From assembly GCF_030544485.1 (NCBI RefSeq), contig NZ_CP130610.1:1240001-1304000 (forward strand): a stretch of 64,000 nucleotides of DNA, in the 5' to 3' direction. The notes beneath the pieces were generated by a model. That model saw only the letters and a program-made list of their open reading frames with translations. It had not been told where the DNA came from and made no database searches. Within the stretch, counting starts at the first letter, position 1. Every line of letters begins with the position of its first letter. This document shows, in pieces, positions 45,117-52,920 of this stretch. The position numbers and the translations under genes are program-made. Source of the DNA: Halomonas sp. HAL1. Lineage in GTDB: Bacteria > Pseudomonadota > Gammaproteobacteria > Pseudomonadales > Halomonadaceae.

Positions 45117-45126
45117 AGAGGAAACC

Positions 45127-46539
45127 ATGGAAAAAACTGTACATGCCGGGCTATTGGTGCTTGGTGGCGGCCCTGGAGGATACACGGCGGCCTTCCGGGC
45201 TGCCGATTTGGGTTTAAACGTTGTGCTAGTGGAGCGCGACCCCTACTTGGGTGGGGTATGTTTGAATGTAGGGTGTATTCCTTCAAAAACGCTGCTGCAT
45301 GCTGCCCTTGTTTTGAAGCAAGCGCGAGAGATTTCAGATCATGGGATTAGTTTCAGTGAACCGAGGATAGAGCTTACCAAATTGCGTAGTTGGAAAGACT
45401 CAGTGGTAGATAAACTTACACATGGCTTAGCTGGCCTCGCGCGGCAAAGGAATGTGAAAGTACTCCAAGGAGAAGGGCAGTTCGCCGGTTCACATGAGCT
45501 GAGGTTAACAGGGCCAGAGGGGAATCAACGAATATTATTCGAGCAGGCTATCATTGCAGCGGGGTCACATCCCGTACGGCTGTCTATGCTGCCATCCGAC
45601 CCGCGAATTATGGATTCGACATCAGCTTTAGATTTGGAAGATATACCCAAGCGTTTATTAGTTCTGGGTGGCGGAATCATCGGACTTGAAATGGCTGAGA
45701 TTTACTCTTCGCTTGGTAGTCAAGTCACTATTGTTGAGCGTACTGATGGCCTAATACCTGGTTGTGACCGTGATTTAGTAAAACCACTGAAGTCGGAGGT
45801 TTGCAAACGTTACGAGGCGGTGCTAACTAAAACAGAAGTAACCGCCGTTGTGGCCGAAGCTCAAGGCTTGCGAGTAACCTTCAGTAATAGTCAAGAACCC
45901 GCTTACTACGATAAGTTACTCTGTGCCGTAGGACGGGCACCAAACGGTAACGCTTTGAATGCCGAAAAAGCTGGTTTTTTAGTTGATGCTGAAGGCTTTA
46001 TTGAGGTAGATGAATTTCAGCGTACAACGGTGAAGCATATATATGCCATTGGGGATGTAGTTGGTAACCCAATGCTTGCTCACAAGGCGACATATGAAGG
46101 TAAGGTGGCTGCAGAAGTAGCTGCTGGATACCGAGTGGCTAACGATGCGAAGGTGATCCCATCAGTTGCTTATACCCACCCCGAAGTTGCCTGGGTAGGA
46201 CTAACCGAAACGCAAGCCCGTATAACTGGTAAACAATATATAAAAGCTAGCTTCCCTTGGTTAGCCAGTGGACGGGCACGAACATTTGGTGCGGAGCAGG
46301 GTTTGAGCAAGCTATTGGTAGATCCAGATACGGGCGTAATTATTGGTGCCGGAATTGTGGGAGCTCATGCCGGTGAGTTGATTGCCGAAGCTGCACTAGC
46401 TATCGAGTTAGGTTTAGAGCCCTCAGAAATAGCCTTAACCATTCATCCTCATCCAACGTTGTCGGAAACTGTAGCATTTGCGGCAGAAGCCTATGACGGC
46501 ACTCTCACGGAGCTGTATTTAGATAAGCTTAGCAATTAA
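45127..46539 (+). CDS. lpdA: Dihydrolipoamide dehydrogenase, E3 component
   Basis: A 470-residue flavoprotein disulphide reductase that reoxidises the lipoyl group of E2 with NAD+. The FAD site is LVLGGGPGGYTAAFRAADLG, the redox disulphide is GGVCLNVGCIPSK (Cys45/Cys50), the NAD site is LVLGGGIIGLEMAEIYSSLG, and the C-terminal base lies in HPHPTLSE. AGAGGAAA precedes the ATG. It stands 10 bp after livF, so the E3 gene is embedded in the transporter transcript; this argues that the dehydrogenase complex and the importer serve one pathway. Confidence 0.94.
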   Translation: MEKTVHAGLLVLGGGPGGYTAAFRAADLGLNVVLVERDPYLGGVCLNVGCIPSKTLLHAALVLKQAREISDHGISFSEPRIELTKLRSWKDSVVDKLTHGLAGLARQRNVKVLQGEGQFAGSHELRLTGPEGNQRILFEQAIIAAGSHPVRLSMLPSDPRIMDSTSALDLEDIPKRLLVLGGGIIGLEMAEIYSSLGSQVTIVERTDGLIPGCDRDLVKPLKSEVCKRYEAVLTKTEVTAVVAEAQGLRVTFSNSQEPAYYDKLLCAVGRAPNGNALNAEKAGFLVDAEGFIEVDEFQRTTVKHIYAIGDVVGNPMLAHKATYEGKVAAEVAAGYRVANDAKVIPSVAYTHPEVAWVGLTETQARITGKQYIKASFPWLASGRARTFGAEQGLSKLLVDPDTGVIIGAGIVGAHAGELIAEAALAIELGLEPSEIALTIHPHPTLSETVAFAAEAYDGTLTELYLDKLSN

Positions 46540-46561
46540 CATTGGCCTGATAAATTACCTG

Positions 46562-46593
46562 TACTGTCCATTTGAGTGTTTGAATGGTCAGTA
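46562..46593. promoter_or_regulatory. Inverted repeat upstream of the TetR gene, candidate autoregulatory operator
   Basis: TACTGTCCATT and AATGGTCAGTA form an 11-bp inverted repeat (one mismatch) with a 10-bp spacer, 42 bp before the tetR start. No T run follows, so an operator is more likely than a terminator. Confidence 0.45.
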
Positions 46594-46635
46594 TAAATTG
46601 CCCGTGACGGGCACACCGCTATAGGAATTTGGCTT

Positions 46636-47280
46636 GTGACGACTTGGAATAATTCCGTTCTCGATAAGAACGAACTGCGTTTAGCTAAGCGAGAAGCCTT
46701 ATTGCGTGAAGCAGTAACCGCATTTAATCAAAGAGGCTTTCATGCCACTTCGATGGAGGATATTGGTAAGAGCTTAGGCGTTACCAAGGCAGCTCTATAC
46801 TATTACTTTCCCAATAAGCAGGCGCTGCTTGCCGCCGCGTTTGACCATGTATTAGAAGTGGCTTTTGAAAGCCTGGAGTCTGCAATAAAAGCAGGTGGTA
46901 CAGGTTACGATAAACTTAAGGCCACTATTCGAGGCTATTTGAGCGAAACACTTAGCGAGCTTAATCGTTGCGTTGTTCTCACCGAAGAGCATGCACTTAT
47001 ACCCAAGCAGCGTGAGGTTATCTTCGAAAAACGGGACCGTTTTGAAGCAGGCTTGCGAGAACTTGTTCGTGAAGGTATTGCTGATGGAAGTATTGTTCCT
47101 TGCGATCCGAAGCTAGCCATCTTTACTATCTTTGGTGCGGTTAACTGGGTGCCGAAGTGGTTTTCTACCGAGGGAACATGGAGCAGTAATCAATTAGCTG
47201 AAGCAATGACTGAGCTTGTTTGCCGTTCTATCGCAGCCCAGCCGGTCCCAATCCTTATAGAAGATGTTTCAACTGGCTAA
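46636..47280 (+). CDS. TetR-family transcriptional regulator
   Basis: A 214-residue TetR protein starting at GTG. The DNA-binding region is GFHATSMEDIGKSLGVTKAALYYYFPNKQALLAAAF (residues 35-70). The C-terminal ligand domain resembles regulators of acyl-CoA metabolism (TetR C-terminal domain with VLTEEHALIPKQREVIFEKRDRFEAGLRELVREG). It follows the catabolic operon and likely represses it until an acyl-CoA intermediate binds. Confidence 0.9.
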   Translation: MTTWNNSVLDKNELRLAKREALLREAVTAFNQRGFHATSMEDIGKSLGVTKAALYYYFPNKQALLAAAFDHVLEVAFESLESAIKAGGTGYDKLKATIRGYLSETLSELNRCVVLTEEHALIPKQREVIFEKRDRFEAGLRELVREGIADGSIVPCDPKLAIFTIFGAVNWVPKWFSTEGTWSSNQLAEAMTELVCRSIAAQPVPILIEDVSTG

Positions 47281-47334
47281 TTCCAATAAAGATAGCATGC
47301 CCTGGAGTTAGATGGTTGAATCGCCCCGGATATT

Positions 47335-47430
47335 CTAGACACCCGTTAGGCTCTTAAGGTAACGCCTTTCATACTCAATCGGTGACAAGTTATCACTTGT
47401 GCCGTGTCGGCGCTTTGGGTTGTAAAGAAC
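47335..47430 (-). pseudogene. IS3-family transposase, last 30 codons
   Basis: Read on the minus strand, the frame gives LYNPKRRHGTSDNLSPIEYERRY and ends LKSLTGV-stop, the C terminus of IS3-type OrfB. The remainder is missing. It marks the right border of the TetR-controlled locus. Confidence 0.8.
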
Positions 47431-47517
47431 CGGTGACTTGGACAGCCAACAATGGTTTTATTACGTACTGTTAGCGTAGCAGGCCCTAAGCGACCGGCCT
47501 GCTACTAGCCAGCTTTT

Positions 47518-48369
47518 CTATGCGCCGTAGCTGCGTACATTTTGCCTCTGTTCTCCGAGACCTTCGATCCCCAGGCGCATAACGTTTCCAGATTTGAGCC
47601 AAACTGGGTCGGGTTTGACGCCCATCCCAACACCAGGCGGGGTGCCGGTGGAGATGATATCGCCGGGCTGCAGGCTCATGAACTGGCTAACATAGGAAAC
47701 TACATTAGCGACACTGAAAATCATCGTTTCAGTCGAACCGTCCTGATAACGCTTACCATCAACCTCGAGCCACATGCCAAGCGCTTGTGGATTGGCCACT
47801 TCATCCTTAGTCACCAACCAAGGACCTATAGGACCAAATGTATCACTGCCCTTACCCTTGTCCCAGGTACCGCCGCGCTCAATCTGGAAGTGACGCTCAG
47901 AGATGTCATTGACAACACAATAGCCAGCCACATATTCCATGGCATCAGCTTCATCGACATAACGGGCTTCCTGACCAATGACAACACCAAGCTCAACCTC
48001 CCAATCGGGCTTGATGGCATTCTTAGGAATAACCACATCATCGTTCGGACCAATAATAGCGCTGGTAGCCTTCATGAAGATGATCGGCTCGTCCGGAATA
48101 AGTGCGCCAGTTTCTGCAGCATGATCAGAGTAGTTGAGGCCGATGCAAATAAATTTTCCGACGCTGGATACGCAAGGACCAACGCGCTCCTCGTGGTCTA
48201 GCTCGGGGAGGCTGGCAATGTCAGCATTACGGAGCCTATCAAGCCCGGCACAAGAAAGTGTATCACCACCAATGTCACTGACGATGCTTGAGAGATCGCG
48301 AAGGGAGCCATCAGCGGCAAGAATAGCTGGCTTCTCGGCGCCTTTTGCACCGACACGGAGTAATTTCAT
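47518..48369 (-). CDS. Fumarylacetoacetate hydrolase family protein, probable 2,4-diketo-3-deoxy sugar acid hydrolase
   Basis: A 283-residue FAH-fold protein. CVSSVGKFICIGLNYSDHAAETG, the metal site in KPDWEVELGVVIG, and CVVNDISERHFQIERGGTWDKGKGSDTFGPIGPWLV are typical of the group containing the 2,4-diketo-3-deoxy-L-rhamnonate or -fuconate hydrolases. That reaction yields pyruvate plus a hydroxy acid. The start at 48369 follows GAAGGAA; an in-frame start 12 codons earlier lacks a ribosome site. The SDR gene just upstream could supply the diketo acid. Other FAH functions remain possible. Confidence 0.82.
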   Translation of the reverse strand: MKLLRVGAKGAEKPAILAADGSLRDLSSIVSDIGGDTLSCAGLDRLRNADIASLPELDHEERVGPCVSSVGKFICIGLNYSDHAAETGALIPDEPIIFMKATSAIIGPNDDVVIPKNAIKPDWEVELGVVIGQEARYVDEADAMEYVAGYCVVNDISERHFQIERGGTWDKGKGSDTFGPIGPWLVTKDEVANPQALGMWLEVDGKRYQDGSTETMIFSVANVVSYVSQFMSLQPGDIISTGTPPGVGMGVKPDPVWLKSGNVMRLGIEGLGEQRQNVRSYGA

Positions 48370-48446
48370 ACTAGATATTCCTTCTTTAGTGAGTATTACA
48401 CTCATTTCAGGTTCAGATGAGCCTGGGTTTTACCGAGGCAGGATGC

Positions 48447-49178
48447 TTAAGCCGTCCAACCCCCGTCGATAATATGGATTTGGCCGGTCGTATAGGTGGC
48501 GCCAGCAAGGTATACCACTAGATCCGCAATTTCTTCTGGCTGTGCAATTCGGCCTATAGGCTGGCGAGCGGCAAACGCTTGACGGGCTGCTTCAACGTCA
48601 CCGGTAGCGGCCCATCGCTCATGCAGACTTGGAGAATCCACAGTGCCGGGGCAGATGGCATTTACCCGGACATTGCTGCTGGTGAAGTCGGAAGCGATAG
48701 ATTTAGTTAATCCAATAACGGCGGCTTTAGAAATTGAATAAGCAGCTCGATTAGGCACGCCTTTGACAGAGCTGGCAACGGTCGCCATGTTTATAATAGC
48801 GCCATCCTTGCGCTCCAGCATTTGGGGCATTATTGCTTTGATAGTACGAATCTGGGCCTTAACGTTTAGCTCAAGGGCAAAATCAATATCCTGATCACTC
48901 ATCTCCAATACTGTGCCGGCATGCACAACACCGGCACAGTTAAAAAGTATATCGATATGACCGATGTCAGCGACCACTCGTTTGACGGAATCATCAGATA
49001 ACACGTCGAGAACGCGAGTCGTAACATTCGCCACTCCCTCCAGCTCAGAAAGCTTGGCCGCATTAATGTCGGTAGCAACCACTAGGGCTCCAGCACTGGC
49101 AAAAGCCTCTACCGAAGCACGACCTATGCCTTGCGCAGCTGCAGTTATAAAGACGATTTTCCCTTCTAGGTAAGCCAT
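48447..49178 (-). CDS. Short-chain dehydrogenase, probable 2-keto-3-deoxy sugar acid 4-dehydrogenase
   Basis: A 243-residue classical SDR. The NAD site is VFITAAAQGIGRASVEAFASAGALVVATDIN, with the Asp (VVATDIN) that favours NAD. NCAGVV, Ser in NMATVASSVKG and the YSISK pair complete the active site. Sequence style matches the 2-keto-3-deoxy-L-fuconate/rhamnonate dehydrogenase and DHRS6 group. AGGGAGAAC precedes the ATG at 49178. With the FAH gene downstream it covers the last two steps of a non-phosphorylative deoxy-sugar-acid pathway. No dehydratase for the first step is seen in the window. Confidence 0.85.
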   Translation of the reverse strand: MAYLEGKIVFITAAAQGIGRASVEAFASAGALVVATDINAAKLSELEGVANVTTRVLDVLSDDSVKRVVADIGHIDILFNCAGVVHAGTVLEMSDQDIDFALELNVKAQIRTIKAIMPQMLERKDGAIINMATVASSVKGVPNRAAYSISKAAVIGLTKSIASDFTSSNVRVNAICPGTVDSPSLHERWAATGDVEAARQAFAARQPIGRIAQPEEIADLVVYLAGATYTTGQIHIIDGGWTA

Positions 49179-49219
49179 TTTGTTCTCCCTTGTCATTGCT
49201 TGACCACCAGAATTTAGCC

Positions 49220-49245
49220 ATATATGATAAACAGGAATCATATAT
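49220..49245. promoter_or_regulatory. Operator-like palindrome between the SDR and TRAP genes
   Basis: ATATATGAT and ATCATATAT form a perfect 9-bp inverted repeat with an 8-bp spacer, in the 110-bp divergent promoter region. The IclR regulator encoded downstream is the natural candidate to bind it and control both directions. Confidence 0.6.
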
Positions 49246-49288
49246 AAAAAAACAACAATAGCATTAATGTAAACCGGAGAAGAACACA

Positions 49289-50275
49289 ATGAGAAAAACA
49301 ATTTTGACGACTTCAGCAATCACCATGATTGCTGCCAGCTTTACTCTTTCTGCTAATGCGCAATCGGTTGTTCGGTTCGCACACATGAACTCACCGGAGC
49401 ATTTCGTACACATCGCTGCTGAAGAAATGGCAGAAACCGTAGATATGCGTACCAATGGCGAGGTAAAGATTGAGCTCTTCCCGAGCGGACAGTTAGGTGA
49501 AAACGGTTCAGTAACCGAGCAGATGTCATTTGGGGCCGACTTGATGGGTCAAGTGGGCATAGGCATGCTGGCCGATTACGCACCAGATTATTCGATCGTA
49601 CTCTACCCCTTCCTGTATCCGGACTTCGAAAGTGCCAAGCGCTTATTGGCCAGCGATCTCATCAAAAATCTTGAAGCGACGGTTGCTGAAAATAATATAA
49701 AGGTTATGTGCTACGCCCATTTTGGCGTTCGCGATCTTTATACGCGTAACGTCGAAGTACACTCCCCCAGCGACTCCGAAGGCCTTAGTATTCGTGTTCA
49801 GCCGGTGACAATTTATACCGAGTTGGTTCGATTGGTATTCGGTGGCGCAGCTACCCCAATGCCCTGGCCAGATGTCTATAGCGCTCTTGCTCAAGGCGTG
49901 ATTGACGCAGCCGAAGCACCGCCTTCAGCCATGATTGACCAAAAACACTACGAGAACACTCAGTTCTTCATTCAGACCAACCACATGACTGATATTGTCC
50001 CAGTGACGGTCAGCGCTTCTTGGTACAATAATCTATCTGAAGCCAATCAGGCGATTTTCCAAGAAGAATCTAGTGCTGCGTGTGACAGGATGTCGGAAGC
50101 GTCCATTGCCAGCTATGAAGCAGGTATTGAGAAGCTAGCTGCCGAGGGAATGACCATAATTTCCGATATAGATCGTGCAGCGTTTGCTGAGCGCGCTGCA
50201 GGCATTGCTGAAGCCTTCCCTGAATGGAGTCCAGGTCTCTACGATCAAGCTAAATCCATCGTCGAAGGCCAATAA
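49289..50275 (+). CDS. dctP: TRAP transporter substrate-binding protein (DctP family)
   Basis: A 328-residue exported protein. The signal peptide (residues 1-24) ends LSANA-QSV. VRFAHMNSPEHFVHIAAEEMAETV, VKIELFPSGQLGENGSVTEQ and EGLSIRVQPVTIYTELVRLVFGGAATPMPWPDVYSALAQGVIDAAEAPP are typical DctP. The sugar-acid binding subgroup often has this pattern, in line with the SDR and FAH genes next door. GGAGAAGA precedes the ATG. Confidence 0.92.
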   Translation: MRKTILTTSAITMIAASFTLSANAQSVVRFAHMNSPEHFVHIAAEEMAETVDMRTNGEVKIELFPSGQLGENGSVTEQMSFGADLMGQVGIGMLADYAPDYSIVLYPFLYPDFESAKRLLASDLIKNLEATVAENNIKVMCYAHFGVRDLYTRNVEVHSPSDSEGLSIRVQPVTIYTELVRLVFGGAATPMPWPDVYSALAQGVIDAAEAPPSAMIDQKHYENTQFFIQTNHMTDIVPVTVSASWYNNLSEANQAIFQEESSAACDRMSEASIASYEAGIEKLAAEGMTIISDIDRAAFAERAAGIAEAFPEWSPGLYDQAKSIVEGQ

Positions 50276-50286
50276 CATTGAGTAAT

Positions 50287-50307
50287 GGCCCGGCGCTAGT
50301 CCGGGCC
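50287..50307 (+). terminator. Intra-operon hairpin after dctP
   Basis: GGCCCGG-CGCTAGT-CCGGGCC is a perfect 7-bp GC stem without a long T run. It sits between dctP and dctQ as in the 20-kb TRAP operon. Confidence 0.65.
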
Positions 50308-50332
50308 AAGACACAAATAGAGGAGAGGGAAC

Positions 50333-50821
50333 TTGCCCACATTCTCCAAATTGTTTGATAGTGTGCTGCAGGGACTGGACAGATTGCTCATTCTGCTGTG
50401 TGTAGCAGCTCTTGTAGTGCTGGTCAGCGTGATTTTCTTCGCAGTAGTTATGCGGTATGCATTCAATGCGCCGCTAATATTCTCTTTCGATCTATCCACA
50501 TTATTGTTTGCCTGGGTCATCTTCGTGGGCCTGATTATTGCCGATCATGACGACTCTCACATGGGGCTTGATCTCATCCCCATGCTTGCAAACGTGCAAC
50601 TACAAAACACGCTTATCACATTGCGCTATTTGCTGGTGCTAGCACTTAGCATTTACCTAGCCTGGATTGGCTACCAATTATTCCAACGTACTGGCGCACA
50701 GATTTCATCGCTGCGCATCTCGGCGCGTTGGCTTTATGCAGCGATGTCCATCGGCTTTGCGCTACTTGCCCTATCCTATATCGGCCGCATTCTGCGCCAT
50801 CTAGCCGGCTGGAGGCGCTAA
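50333..50821 (+). CDS. dctQ: TRAP transporter small permease (DctQ type)
   Basis: A 162-residue membrane protein with four hydrophobic segments. FFAVVMRYAFNAPLIFSFDLSTLLFAWVIFVG and HDDSHMGLDLIPML are typical. It starts at a TTG behind GAGAGGG. It stops 2 bp before the dctM start. Confidence 0.88.
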   Translation: MPTFSKLFDSVLQGLDRLLILLCVAALVVLVSVIFFAVVMRYAFNAPLIFSFDLSTLLFAWVIFVGLIIADHDDSHMGLDLIPMLANVQLQNTLITLRYLLVLALSIYLAWIGYQLFQRTGAQISSLRISARWLYAAMSIGFALLALSYIGRILRHLAGWRR

Positions 50822-50823
50822 CA

Positions 50824-52095
50824 TTGCTTACACTTATTGCCATTCTTTTCGTCCTATTATTACTACTCGGCATGCCCGTTGGCCTTATCCTACTCAGCCT
50901 ATCGGTTTCCTATGTACTGATTGAGCCAGCCGTGATGGATGTGGTGCTAGCCCAGCGCATCGTTCAGGGCACTCAGAGCTTTCCACTCTTAGCCGTACCG
51001 TTGTTTATCCTTGTTGGCGAATTGATGAACATTTCAGGCATTAGTCGCCGAGTAATGGACTTTGCTTCAGCTCTTACTAGACGTATTTGGGGCGGGGTAG
51101 CGCAGACAAATATACTTCTATCCACCCTTTTAGCAGGCATGTCCGGTTCGGCGAATGGCGATGCCGCAATGCAGGCCAAAATACTCGTCCCCGAAATGAC
51201 CAAGAGAGGTTACCCGCTCGGTTTTTCCAGTGCCATAACGGCTATGTCATCACTGATTGCACCGATGATTCCACCGGGTATCGGACTGATTTTATTTGGA
51301 TTCGTGACAAATACCTCAATTGGATCTCTTTTTGCTGGCGCCATTCTGCCTGGCTTATTCCTGGCGTTAGTGATGATGGCGCAGGCGTATTTCATCGCTA
51401 GAAAAAACAAGTGGGATCCCCCCTCCCGTCCAAAAGCTGAGGGCCCTGCCCTCCTGAACAGTTTTTACGGCGCGCTGCCCGCAATAATGCTGCCGGTGAT
51501 GATTATTGTAAGTATACGGGGTGGCATCTTCACACCTGCGGAAGCTGCTGGAATCGCAGTCATCTATACCGTGTTGTGCATGATGTTTTACCGCGAGGCT
51601 AGCTGGACTCAGGTCTGGCAGGCCCTTCGGTCGACCATCGCAACCACCGCAGCGATAATGCTAGTTCTTGCCGCCTCAGCGGCCTTTAGCTGGGTGCTGA
51701 CCTTCGAACGCGTCCCGCAAACAGTCGCAGAAGGGCTGCTTACCCTCACCGACAGCCCGACGCTGCTTTTAATGTTAATCGCAGGCGTTTTGTTGATCGC
51801 AGGTGCCTTTATCGAAGGCACGGCGCTCATCCTCATTCTTGGCCCTATTTTCTTACCGGTGACGAACGCGCTGGGCATCGACCCAGTACAATATGGCGTC
51901 GTGTTTGTCTTAATGGCCCACCTGGGGGGCGTGACACCTCCCGTCGGCACGATTATGTTCACAACGTGCACTATTACCAAAACCCCACTTACAGAATTCA
52001 TACGGGCAGTGTGGCCGATGATCGTGATCTACCTCATCTTCGCGCTTTTGCTGATCGGTGCGCCCGTACTCAGCACTGGGCTAGCGCATTCATAG
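50824..52095 (+). CDS. dctM: TRAP transporter large permease (DctM type)
   Basis: A 423-residue polytopic protein. LLLLLGMPVGLILLSLSVSYVL, SGSANGDAAMQAKILVPEMTKRGYPLGFSSAITAMSSLIAPMIPPGIGLILFG and HLGGVTPPVGTIMFTTCTI are the DctM marks. The TTG at 50824 is chosen because GGAGG lies 8 bp upstream; longer in-frame versions would run through dctQ. It ends 10 bp before the IclR gene. Confidence 0.9.
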   Translation: MLTLIAILFVLLLLLGMPVGLILLSLSVSYVLIEPAVMDVVLAQRIVQGTQSFPLLAVPLFILVGELMNISGISRRVMDFASALTRRIWGGVAQTNILLSTLLAGMSGSANGDAAMQAKILVPEMTKRGYPLGFSSAITAMSSLIAPMIPPGIGLILFGFVTNTSIGSLFAGAILPGLFLALVMMAQAYFIARKNKWDPPSRPKAEGPALLNSFYGALPAIMLPVMIIVSIRGGIFTPAEAAGIAVIYTVLCMMFYREASWTQVWQALRSTIATTAAIMLVLAASAAFSWVLTFERVPQTVAEGLLTLTDSPTLLLMLIAGVLLIAGAFIEGTALILILGPIFLPVTNALGIDPVQYGVVFVLMAHLGGVTPPVGTIMFTTCTITKTPLTEFIRAVWPMIVIYLIFALLLIGAPVLSTGLAHS

Positions 52096-52105
52096 AGGAA
52101 GAGCA

Positions 52106-52879
52106 ATGAACAAACTTAATGATGAGGTCACCGAAAGCGCCCAGCCTAGCTACTCTGCGCCAGCAGTAGACAAGGCTTTCGAGATTATTGATCTCGTGGC
52201 TGGAGAAATGGCAGGCCTAACGGTAACAGACATGGCAGCCCGCCTCGGACGTTCGACCAGCCAAATTTATCGCATTGTGGTGGCACTTCATCGTTTAGAT
52301 GTCCTGCATCGTGAAGAAGAGACAGATCGCTACTCTCTCTCTCTTAAACTTTACGAGGTTGCGACTCGTCGTCCCCCTTTGCAACGCATGATTCACCATG
52401 CAACGCCCATCCTCCAGCGGCTAGCAAGCGAGACAGATCAATCCTGCCACCTGGCGGCTATTACAGGCACATCGCTGGTTATACTTGCGCAGGCAGACAG
52501 TCCCATGCCCATGCATTATACCGTCAAGCTCGGTTCAAGCTTTCCAGCCATGGAGACTAGCTCAGGCGTAACGATTGCCGCATTTTCGTCTCAATCGCGA
52601 CAGGCAGCACTGCTGGATGAATTCGCTGCACCTGAGCGACAGGAGTTCAACGAGCGTTTTCACCAGACGAGAAAAGACGGCTTCGAACGGCGAGAGAGTG
52701 ATGTGACGGCAGGCGTGATTAACTTAACCAAGCCAATCCTTGATGCGGCACAGCAACCACTAGCGGCCATAACGGTACCTTTCCTGCCGCAAAAACGCAT
52801 GCGCCTTACGATCGATGAAGTTCTTGAGAAAGTTATCGTTGCCGCAGACGAGCTTACCTCCATCATGCAAAAAATATAA
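52106..52879 (+). CDS. IclR-family transcriptional regulator
   Basis: A 257-residue IclR protein. The winged helix-turn-helix is AFEIIDLVAGEMAGLTVTDMAARLGRSTSQIYRIVVALHRLDVLHR (residues 25-70). The effector domain follows (AAITGTSLVILAQADSPMPMHYTVKLGSSFPAMETSSG). AGGAAGAG precedes the ATG. It is in the TRAP transcript and probably senses the imported acid or its keto-deoxy product. Confidence 0.92.
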   Translation: MNKLNDEVTESAQPSYSAPAVDKAFEIIDLVAGEMAGLTVTDMAARLGRSTSQIYRIVVALHRLDVLHREEETDRYSLSLKLYEVATRRPPLQRMIHHATPILQRLASETDQSCHLAAITGTSLVILAQADSPMPMHYTVKLGSSFPAMETSSGVTIAAFSSQSRQAALLDEFAAPERQEFNERFHQTRKDGFERRESDVTAGVINLTKPILDAAQQPLAAITVPFLPQKRMRLTIDEVLEKVIVAADELTSIMQKI

Positions 52880-52920
52880 ATAATTGAAAATATAAGCTTA
52901 ATTGCTCATCGGAGATAAAA

